DNA of 40,427 nucleotides, taken from assembly GCA_036556805.1 (NCBI GenBank), contig DATBIS010000023.1, positions 1-40,427 of the forward strand. Direction: 5' to 3'. The notes beneath the pieces were generated by a model. The model searched no databases. It saw only the letters and a program-made list of their open reading frames with translations, and was not told where the DNA came from. The position numbers were made by a program, and so were the translations under genes. Shown one piece after another: positions 22,288 through 28,953 of the stretch (positions are counted from its first letter, which is position 1; each line of letters starts with the position of its first letter). Source of the stretch: DATBIS01 sp036556805. GTDB lineage: Bacteria; Actinomycetota; UBA4738; HRBIN12.

Positions 22288-23116
22288 GCAGACGGTAGCC
22301 GGAGCCCTCCCGCTCCGCCTCGCCGGCCGCCACGAGCCTTTCGAACGCTTCGCGCGCGGCCTTCGCACCCCAATGGAACGAGTTCCCCAGGTGGTACGGC
22401 TGCGCGAACACCATCGTGTCGAGGAACCGCCGAGCCACGCGGAGCCGGGCCTCGTCTTCATTGCGCTGCTTCGGGATCCGGAAGACTCGCACCGTGAGCT
22501 CGAGCACACCGGAAGGCCAGCCGTTGCCTTCCTCCTGCGTGCCGAAGCCGGTGACGACGAGAGCGCGGCCGAGCTCGCCCACCGCGCGGTTGAAGCGCTC
22601 GGTGCCGCCCGGCCCTTCGATGTCGAGCGCCTCGCGAAGAGCCGCCTTCGACTGCGGCCCCGATCGCAAGAGGATCCGCGCGATGCGGTACGCGCTGTCG
22701 GAGAGGCCGGCGTCGCCGAAGTCGTCCGGCTTGCCCTCGCGGGGATACAGGTCGGCCACCATCGCCGGCGACAGGAACGACGTGCGCCCTCGCACGAACT
22801 CCCCGTACCACGCGAGCTTCCGGCGCGGCAGCTCGTCCTTCCACCGCCACACGCGCGAGATGTCCGCGTCGTTCCAGTCGGTGACGTCGCGCAGCGGACG
22901 GTCGCTGGTTGCATCCCAGAGCGTGGGGACCTCGACGTTCGCCTTGGGAAACAGCAGCGCGAACCCGACGTCGTCGATGAATCGCCCCGCGCGATCGATC
23001 CGCCCGAGGTGCGCGCGCGTCTGCCACCAGCGCTCCGCGCGAGCGGCCTCGAGACCTTCCACGGCGGCAAGGATCGCACGGCCCACCGACGGGGATCGAT
23101 TCGAAGTCGATGTCAT
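22265..23116 (-). CDS. winged-helix protein, possibly AlkZ-related
   Basis: A 283-residue cytoplasmic protein. The order of motifs (FIDDVGFALLFP, then VWRWKDELPRRKLAWYGEF, then FLSPAMVADLYP, then a winged-helix-like ARILLRSGPQSKAALREAL) resembles a group related to the AlkZ/YcaQ DNA glycosylases, as I remember them, and would bind DNA. The catalytic Gln-x-Gln of AlkZ is not evident, so glycosylase activity is doubtful. It is divergent from the basic Rho_N-like protein and 33 bases separate their starts. The function is unknown; the family hint needs a profile search. Confidence 0.5.
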   Translation of the reverse strand: MTSTSNRSPSVGRAILAAVEGLEAARAERWWQTRAHLGRIDRAGRFIDDVGFALLFPKANVEVPTLWDATSDRPLRDVTDWNDADISRVWRWKDELPRRKLAWYGEFVRGRTSFLSPAMVADLYPREGKPDDFGDAGLSDSAYRIARILLRSGPQSKAALREALDIEGPGGTERFNRAVGELGRALVVTGFGTQEEGNGWPSGVLELTVRVFRIPKQRNEDEARLRVARRFLDTMVFAQPYHLGNSFHWGAKAAREAFERLVAAGEAEREGSGYRLLSTASRS

Positions 23117-23148
23117 CGGGTAACCGGTCGAGTGGAGGTGATGCCGAG

Positions 23149-23427
23149 ATGGCCACCCGAAAGCAGACCCAAGCGGCGAAGCGGAACATCAAGAAGGCGC
23201 AGTCGGCGTCCAAGCGGAGACGCACGATCGCGAACCTCCCGAAGTCCGTGCGTCGCGACCTCGGCCGCCAGGCGGCGGCGTCGAGGCGTCGAGACGGATC
23301 GCCGGGCCGCGCGCTCGAGGATCGCACGCGCCCGCAGCTCTACGAGCTCGCGAAGCGCCGAGGCATCCCCGGTCGCTCGCGGATGGGCAAGTGGGACCTG
23401 ATCAAGGCCCTGCGAGAGGCGAGCTAG
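23149..23427 (+). CDS. small basic protein with Rho_N/SAP-like C-terminus
   Basis: A 92-residue, strongly basic protein. Residues 1-55 are rich in Lys and Arg (QAAKRNIKKAQSASKRRR), like histone tails. Residues 64-91 (RPQLYELAKRRGIPGRSRMGKWDLIKALRE) fit the Rho N-terminal/SAP helix-extension-helix domain that binds nucleic acid. GGAGGTG eight bases before the ATG decides the start. It probably binds DNA or RNA non-specifically, perhaps as a nucleoid protein. Related small proteins are common in actinobacteria but their role is not known. Confidence 0.7.
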   Translation: MATRKQTQAAKRNIKKAQSASKRRRTIANLPKSVRRDLGRQAAASRRRDGSPGRALEDRTRPQLYELAKRRGIPGRSRMGKWDLIKALREAS

Positions 23428-23439
23428 CTGTCGTTCCCA

Positions 23440-23925
23440 TCATCTGCGGGACCGCACCTGCTCGGCGACGTCCTCGGGGTCGTCACCGAGCAGGTACCGC
23501 GGTCCCGTGCCGAGCGCGGCCGCCGCGTCGCTCTTGTTGTACAGCGAGCACCGGGTGAGGGAGAGGCATCCGCACCCGATGCAGGAGGTGAGCTCGTCGC
23601 GGAGTCGCTCGAGCGTCGCAATGCGTTCGTCGATGCGGGCTCGCCAGGACTTCGAGATCCGCCCCCACTCGCGAGCGTTCGGCGCGCGGTCGGCGGGCAG
23701 CAGTCCCAGCGCGTCGCGGATCTCCTCGAGCGAGAGCCCCACTCGCTGCGCGACGCGGATGAAGGCCACGCGCCGAAGCACGTTCCTCCGATACAGCCGA
23801 TGGCCCCCGGCGCTCCGCTCCGATCGCAAGAGGTCGATCGACTCGTAGAACCGCAGTGCCGAGGTCGTCACGCCGCTTCGGGCGGCCACCTCGCCGATCG
23901 TGATGAGGTCCTCGGGTGACGTCAC
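23440..23925 (-). CDS. soxR: redox-sensitive transcriptional activator SoxR
   Basis: A 161-residue MerR-family protein. ITIGEVAARSGVTTSALRFYE is the MerR helix-turn-helix, and GHRLYRRNVLRRVAFIRVAQ follows. The C-terminal loop C115-x2-C118-x-C120-x5-C126 (CIGCGCLSLTRC) is the complete [2Fe-2S] cluster motif of SoxR. In actinobacteria SoxR usually answers redox-cycling natural products rather than superoxide. A GTG start at 23925 is supported by a leaderless -10 box. A SoxR-type dyad and promoter with a 19-bp spacer lie 26 bases upstream, pointing to the Rieske gene at 24002. Confidence 0.95.
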   Translation of the reverse strand: MTSPEDLITIGEVAARSGVTTSALRFYESIDLLRSERSAGGHRLYRRNVLRRVAFIRVAQRVGLSLEEIRDALGLLPADRAPNAREWGRISKSWRARIDERIATLERLRDELTSCIGCGCLSLTRCSLYNKSDAAAALGTGPRYLLGDDPEDVAEQVRSRR

Positions 23926-23931
23926 GGTTCG

Positions 23932-23937
23932 ATCGTA
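23932..23937 (-). promoter_or_regulatory. leaderless -10 box (TACGAT) of soxR
   Basis: On the minus strand TACGAT is followed by six bases and the GTG at 23925. Confidence 0.5.
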
Positions 23938-23946
23938 CGACAGGTC

Positions 23947-23977
23947 TTGACTTCAAGTGAACTTCAAGTTGTACGGT
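23947..23977 (+). promoter_or_regulatory. SoxR-activated promoter of the Rieske gene
   Basis: TTGACT (23947-23952) and TACGGT (23972-23977) are separated by 19 bp, the overlong spacer typical of MerR-family activated promoters. The dyad CTTCAAGT-GA-ACTTCAAG (23951-23968) fills the spacer; its halves match with one mismatch and it is close to the known SoxR site CCTCAAGTTAACTTGAGG. Position, spacing and the adjacent soxR agree. Confidence 0.82.
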
Positions 23978-24001
23978 CGCGGTCCGACCAGGAGGTTGCC
24001 C

Positions 24002-25732
24002 ATGAGCGACTGGGTGTCTACCGTTTCGTACGACAGCCTGCCCGACGTGGGCGGCAAGCTCGTCTCGCACCTCGACAAGCGCCTCGCGCTCTTCCGCACG
24101 CCCGCGGGCGTGTTCGCGACCGACAACCGGTGCCCCCACGAGGGCTACGCGCTCGTGCGCGGCGACGTGCGCGAGGACGTGCTCACGTGCGCATGGCACA
24201 ACTGGAAGTTCCGCCTCGCCGACGGCGAGTGCCTGTTCGGTGGCGAGAACGTTCGCATGTATCCCACGGAGGTTCGCGACGGCATGGTGTTCGTCGACGT
24301 CCAGGACGCCCCGAACGAGATCGTTCGGCCGCAGCTCTTCCGGAGCCTGCTCGACGCGATGGGTGAGATCGACGTCGGCCGCATCGCGCGCGACACGATG
24401 CGGCTGCAGCGGATCGGGACGCCGCTCGACGAAGTCGTGCGAGAGGGCGTTCGCTACGCGGCACCGCGCGCCGAGTACGGCTGGGATCACTCCCTTGCGA
24501 CGCTCACCGACTGCCTGCGGCTCGCCGCCATGTTCGAGGGCCCGCTCCGATCGCTGCCGATCGTGCAGGGGCTCACGGTTGCGAGCCAGGACCAGGTTCG
24601 TCGGCCGCTGCGTCCCCAGCCGGAGCCGATCGACCCGGTCGCCGCATACGGCTCGCTCGACGACGGACTCGCGGCGTTCCCGGTGCTTGTGGACGACGAG
24701 CGCGTGGACGAGGCCGAGGCGCTGTTCCGCGGGCTGCTCGCGGCCGGCGCGTCACGCGACCAGCTCCAGCACGCGCTCCTGTCCGCGATCACCGACCACT
24801 TCCTCTCATACGGCCATCCGATGATCTTCTGCCAGAAGGCGTTCGAGCTCGTCGACGCGATCGGCTGGGCCGAGGCCGACACCGTGCTCGCGCCGCTTGT
24901 GCCCGACATGACGTGGGGCACGCGCTACGACCGGCTCCCCTACATGCGCCGGTTCCTCCGCGAGTGGGACGCCTCCCAGCTCGACCTCGCGGGCCTCGTT
25001 GCACGGCAGAACGGAGGAGCGTTCGACGAGCCCGGCTACCGACGGGCACTGCTCGACGGGTCGCCCGAGGAAGCGTTCGGCGCCCTGCGGACGGCCCTCG
25101 AGTCCGGCGTGGCGGTGCGGCGCCTGATCGACCAGACCTCGCGGGCGGCCGCCGAGCGCCTGCGACGGTTCGACATCGACCTCGACCTCGACGACACGAA
25201 CGAGTGGGGCTGGCTCGACGTCACGCACACGCTCACGTACACCGACGCGCTGCGGTGGGCGTGGTCGGTCGATCCGTCGCCGGAGGTGCTGCGGGGTCTC
25301 TTCCACGCGGCCTGGTTCGTGCAGTGGACCGGACGCCTGGACACGCGGGACCCGGACCCTGAGCCGGCCGCGCATCACACCGAGGACGCCGACGACGTGT
25401 TCCGCGCGATCGTCGCGCGCGATCCCGACGCCGCGGTCGCGCTCGTCGAAGGCTACCGGGGTCCGGCCGACCGGCTGGAGGTCGCGCTCGGCCGCGGTGC
25501 CGCGGAGGACCACAGCGTGGCGCCGATCATGGTCGCGCACACGGTGAAGACCGCGCAGGCCGCGATCGTGGAATCGCGTTCCCTCGGGGACGAGCCGGGC
25601 TCGCGCGCGCCGATCGCGGCCGCGGCGAGGTTCCTCGCGTCGCCCAAGCGCGAGCGGTTCGTGTACCAGGCGACGCTCGAGGCCGTGTCGTTCGTCCAGG
25701 GCAGGAGCAAGGGCGAGGTCGCCGGCGAGTAG
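24002..25732 (+). CDS. Rieske [2Fe-2S] protein fused to a large unrecognised helical domain
   Basis: A 576-residue soluble protein. Residues 1-105 are a Rieske domain with C44/H46 (CPHEG) and C63/H66 (CAWHNW), able to hold a [2Fe-2S] cluster as in ferredoxins and oxygenases. The remaining 460 residues are mainly helical, rich in aromatic and acidic residues, with histidines at 257, 266, 272 (LSYGHPMIF), 409, 458-459 and an H513-T-V-K516 motif. It is not a ring-hydroxylating alpha subunit, as no facial triad region is obvious. The HTxK and GHP motifs faintly recall questin-oxidase-like proteins; this is unproven. AGGAGG before ATG 24002 sets the start. A SoxR promoter controls it. Confidence 0.75.
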   Translation: MSDWVSTVSYDSLPDVGGKLVSHLDKRLALFRTPAGVFATDNRCPHEGYALVRGDVREDVLTCAWHNWKFRLADGECLFGGENVRMYPTEVRDGMVFVDVQDAPNEIVRPQLFRSLLDAMGEIDVGRIARDTMRLQRIGTPLDEVVREGVRYAAPRAEYGWDHSLATLTDCLRLAAMFEGPLRSLPIVQGLTVASQDQVRRPLRPQPEPIDPVAAYGSLDDGLAAFPVLVDDERVDEAEALFRGLLAAGASRDQLQHALLSAITDHFLSYGHPMIFCQKAFELVDAIGWAEADTVLAPLVPDMTWGTRYDRLPYMRRFLREWDASQLDLAGLVARQNGGAFDEPGYRRALLDGSPEEAFGALRTALESGVAVRRLIDQTSRAAAERLRRFDIDLDLDDTNEWGWLDVTHTLTYTDALRWAWSVDPSPEVLRGLFHAAWFVQWTGRLDTRDPDPEPAAHHTEDADDVFRAIVARDPDAAVALVEGYRGPADRLEVALGRGAAEDHSVAPIMVAHTVKTAQAAIVESRSLGDEPGSRAPIAAAARFLASPKRERFVYQATLEAVSFVQGRSKGEVAGE

Positions 25733-25735
25733 CGG

Positions 25736-28579
25736 CTACAGCCCGCGCCGCTCGCGAGCTTCGTTCGCGCGCCGGTTGCGCTCCTCGGCCTCCACGACGT
25801 CGCCTCGCCGCTCCGCGACCTTCGCGAGCGCGCGCCAGGTCCAGCTCGCGAGCTGCAGCTCGCCGAGCTCCTCCGAGAAACGGATCGCGAGCTTGAGATC
25901 CTCCTCGGCCGCGTCGAGCCTGCCGAGCTCGCGCCGGATGATGCCGCGCTCGGCGGTCGCGTCCGCGAGCTCCCAACGAGCCCCCAAGTCCTCGAAGATC
26001 GCAATCGCGCGGTCGAGGCCCGGGAGTGCCTCCTCGAAGCGTCCGAGGTCCTCGAGGACGCGGGAGCGCTGCACCGCCGTCATCGCGATGCTGAACTGAT
26101 CCCCCCGAGCCTCGGCGAGCGCGATCGCCTCCTCGATCAGGCGCATGGCCTCCTCGGAGCCCGAGAGGTCCCCTTGGTTGATCGAGAGCGCCGTCAGCGC
26201 CCGGATCCTCGCCCAGCCGTCGTCGCTCTCCTCCGCGATCGCGAGCGCGCGGCGCCAGAGCTTCTCGGCCGACTCGGTGTCGTCGCGATTCCAGGGGACC
26301 CAACCCGCGAACAGCAGTGAGCGCGCGATCGCGAACGGCTCGCCCAGGCGTTCGGCGGCCTCGAGGGAGCGGTCGAGCAGCCGCTCGGCCTCGTCCACCT
26401 TGCCTTCCTCGACGTTGAGGGCGATGTCGCCGAGGAACCGCAGGGCGATCGCGAGCGTGAAGTCGTCGCCGTGCTCCGTGCCGATCGCCACGGCGCGCGT
26501 GAGTGCCTCGCTCGCGCCCGGGTACTCGCCCAGCCAGTAGCGGGCCTCGCCGATCCCTGCAAGCGCGCGCGCCTCGCGCACGCCCCACCGCTCCTCGGGT
26601 CCGGCGAGCGCGAGCATGCGCTCGTACAGCGCGACGGCCGGACGGCTCTCGGTCCGTCGCCTCGCCCGGTCGCCGGCCTCGAGGAGCGCGTCGGCCGCCC
26701 GCTCGGGCAGCCGGCGATCCTCGGGGTCGAGGTCGAGCGAGGCGATCGCCGCGAGCTCGAAATGGTCGGCGGCCCAGGACGGATGGCCCGCCGCGAGAAG
26801 GGAGTCGGCCACCAGCTCGTGCAACCGCATCCGCTCCCGCTTCGGCAGGCTCCCGTACGCGACCTCACGAAGCGTCGCGTGGCGGAAGCGCCAGCGCGGT
26901 GTCGAGGCGAACTCGTCCCGCACGAGGATCTCGGCCTCCTCCAACTGGTGCAGGTCCTGAACGGCCGCGCCGCCCACGACCGCGAGCTCCGGCTCGTCGA
27001 ACGACACGAGGAAGACCGAGCTACGGCGGACGATGTCGCGGAGGCTCGGTTCGAGGTCGTCCAGGCGCGCCGCCACCACCGCCTGGACCGTCGGCGGTAG
27101 CAGGGGGCGCTGCTCGGCGGGGTGCTCCTCCTCAAGCCGCAGGCACATCCCGGTCGTCTCCACGATGAAGAACGGGTTCCCGCCGGCCCGCTCCGCGATC
27201 GCGGTGGCCTCGACCTCCTGGATCTGGTCGCCGCCGGCCTGCCGCACGAGCTCCAGAGCCTCGTCGGGGGGCAGTGGCTCCAGCCGCATCGTCATCGCGT
27301 TCGTCGCGCCCTCTCCCCAGCGTGGCCGTTCCTCCAGGAGCGACGGTCGGGCGAGCGCGAGGATCAACGCGTGCCGGGGGCCGTGGCGCGCCCGCGCCGC
27401 GAGTCGTTCGACGAGGTCGAGCATCGGCGCCGGCAGCTGCTGCAGGTCGTCGAACGCGAGCACCACCGGCGCGTCGCGCGCCACGCCCTCGAGCAGCGCG
27501 AGGAAGCCCGCCTGCACGTCGGCGACGAACGCGGACTCGTCGCGCCGGTACGCCGTGAGGCCGAGCAGGAGCGCGAGCCGCCGCGTCGTGCGCTCCGCGT
27601 CGTCGCGCAGGCACCAGCGGTCGACGGTCTCCTCCAGCCGCCGCCTCGCCTTCTCCGCGGGATCGGTGTCCTCGATGTTCGCGATGTCGCGAACGATCGC
27701 GGCCGCCGCGGCGAACGTCGCCGTGTCGGTATGGGACTGGCCGCGTCCGGTGACGACGGTGACGCTTTCGTCGATCCCGGCGAGCAATTCGTCGGCGAGG
27801 CGCGACTTCCCGATCCCCGACTCGCCCACGACGGTGAAGAGCAACGGCTTCCCGGCCGACGCCACGCGCGCGACGCAGTCGCGGAGGATCGCGAGCTCGC
27901 TCGCGCGACCCACGAACGGGATCGTCCGGCGGACCGAGCGCGTCGTGAGCCCCTCGACGGGATGCCCGACGAGGCCTTCGTCGAACCCCTTCGCGTCGAT
28001 CGTTCGCGGATCGCCGAACGACAGCGCGGACTCCGTGAGCGAGTACGTGGTCCCGCCGACGAGCACCTCGCCGGGCGCAGCCGCCGACTGCAACCGCGCG
28101 GCTGCGTTCACGACCTGGCCGGTGACCAGCAGCTGTCCCGCCGGCCCCACGCCGGTCGCGGCTTCGCCGGTCTCGACCCCGATGTGGACGTCGAGGGGGT
28201 CGACGAGCCCCAGCGAGCGGGAGAGCCGGCGTGCGCGGTCGCGGATCGCGAGGCCGGCGCGCACCGCGCGTACCGCGTCGTCCTCGTGCACCTGCGGGAG
28301 ACCGAAGACCGCCATCACCGCGTCGCCGATGAACTTCTCCGGCCTGCCGCGAAGCGTCTGCAGCTCCTCGGTCACCGCGTCGAAGAATCGGCCGAGCACC
28401 TCGCGCGCGCGCTCCGGGTCCAGTCGCTGCGCGAGCCCCGTCGAATCGACGAGATCCGCGAACAGGACCGTGACCATCTTGCGTTCCTCGGTGGCGAGCG
28501 GCGCGTGCACCGACGCGCCGCAGTTCGGGCAGAACTGAGCGCCTTCGGGGAGCGGTTGGCCGCAGACCGAACAGTTCAT
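25736..28579 (-). CDS. zinc-ribbon, class III nucleotide cyclase, AAA-type ATPase and TPR protein (second copy)
   Basis: A 947-residue paralogue of the protein at 13562-16876, with the same order: zinc ribbon (C3/C6, C17/C20), cyclase with D42 (FADLVDSTG) and D86 (KFIGDAVMAVFG), the VVNAAARLQ Asn-Arg motif, Walker A GESGIGKS (252-259), Walker B VVLAFDDLQQ, and TPR-like repeats. It is about 160 residues shorter and its sequence is clearly diverged, so it is not a recent duplicate. The ATG at 28579 follows a leaderless -10 box. It converges on the Rieske gene with three bases between stops; a functional link is not shown. Confidence 0.93.
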   Translation of the reverse strand: MNCSVCGQPLPEGAQFCPNCGASVHAPLATEERKMVTVLFADLVDSTGLAQRLDPERAREVLGRFFDAVTEELQTLRGRPEKFIGDAVMAVFGLPQVHEDDAVRAVRAGLAIRDRARRLSRSLGLVDPLDVHIGVETGEAATGVGPAGQLLVTGQVVNAAARLQSAAAPGEVLVGGTTYSLTESALSFGDPRTIDAKGFDEGLVGHPVEGLTTRSVRRTIPFVGRASELAILRDCVARVASAGKPLLFTVVGESGIGKSRLADELLAGIDESVTVVTGRGQSHTDTATFAAAAAIVRDIANIEDTDPAEKARRRLEETVDRWCLRDDAERTTRRLALLLGLTAYRRDESAFVADVQAGFLALLEGVARDAPVVLAFDDLQQLPAPMLDLVERLAARARHGPRHALILALARPSLLEERPRWGEGATNAMTMRLEPLPPDEALELVRQAGGDQIQEVEATAIAERAGGNPFFIVETTGMCLRLEEEHPAEQRPLLPPTVQAVVAARLDDLEPSLRDIVRRSSVFLVSFDEPELAVVGGAAVQDLHQLEEAEILVRDEFASTPRWRFRHATLREVAYGSLPKRERMRLHELVADSLLAAGHPSWAADHFELAAIASLDLDPEDRRLPERAADALLEAGDRARRRTESRPAVALYERMLALAGPEERWGVREARALAGIGEARYWLGEYPGASEALTRAVAIGTEHGDDFTLAIALRFLGDIALNVEEGKVDEAERLLDRSLEAAERLGEPFAIARSLLFAGWVPWNRDDTESAEKLWRRALAIAEESDDGWARIRALTALSINQGDLSGSEEAMRLIEEAIALAEARGDQFSIAMTAVQRSRVLEDLGRFEEALPGLDRAIAIFEDLGARWELADATAERGIIRRELGRLDAAEEDLKLAIRFSEELGELQLASWTWRALAKVAERRGDVVEAEERNRRANEARERRGL

Positions 28580-28585
28580 CGAGGG

Positions 28586-28591
28586 AGCATA
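28586..28591 (-). promoter_or_regulatory. leaderless -10 box (TATGCT) of second cyclase gene
   Basis: On the minus strand TATGCT is followed by six bases (CCCTCG) and the ATG at 28579. Confidence 0.5.
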
Positions 28592-28634
28592 CGGCCGGCG
28601 TACGACGCCATGAGGTGCGTCACATCGGGCGCGA

Positions 28635-28673
28635 CTTGTCACTCTTTCTGCCTTTGCTTGTCACTCTTTCTGC
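28635..28673. repeat. 17-bp direct repeat pair, 22-bp period
   Basis: CTTGTCACTCTTTCTGC occurs at 28635-28651 and again at 28657-28673, separated by CTTTG. The pyrimidine-rich words are unlike the surrounding GC-rich coding DNA. Confidence 0.85.
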
Positions 28674-28685
28674 TTCCACGAAGCC

Positions 28686-28715
28686 GCAGGTCAGACCGTG
28701 TTCTTGCAGGTCAGA
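28686..28715. repeat. 10-bp direct repeat pair, 20-bp period
   Basis: GCAGGTCAGA occurs at 28686-28695 and 28706-28715, directly after the 17-bp pair. A GGGGTACCTG pair follows at 28821-28830 and 28867-28876. Confidence 0.75.
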
Positions 28716-28953
28716 GCGCACTTGACGGTGCGCGCGCCGGAACGTAGGTTCCCCCTCGGTCCCAGGGGGCCGAACAGATCGAAGCAGGGAACCGAGCGGG
28801 CCAGAGCCGTAAGGCGACTCGGGGTACCTGTGGGTATGGGTGGGAAGCGCAACTGCCTGTGCCTGCGGGGTACCTGGGAATCCCCAAAGCCGAGGTATCG
28901 CGAGGAAACCAAGCCGGTCGCGAGGTTCCCTGGGACCACTTTCTTTCCCGGGC

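Larger units (their letters stand above)
28592..28953. other. gene-poor intergenic region with short repeats
   Basis: No gene, tRNA or transposase is recognisable here. The sequence is less GC-rich and full of short direct repeats (listed separately), with a hairpin at 28748-28775 (GTTC plus CCCCT against AGGGG plus GAAC). It separates the second cyclase from the 3' end of the sensor kinase. It could be an old insertion scar or hold a regulatory RNA. Confidence 0.5.

Noticed and set aside
28635..28715. Possible CRISPR array
   Set aside because: There are only two copies of each repeat, the spacer-like gap is 5-10 bp, and no cas gene is nearby.
28748..28775. Possible intrinsic terminator
   Set aside because: The hairpin is bulged and no T-run follows on either strand.
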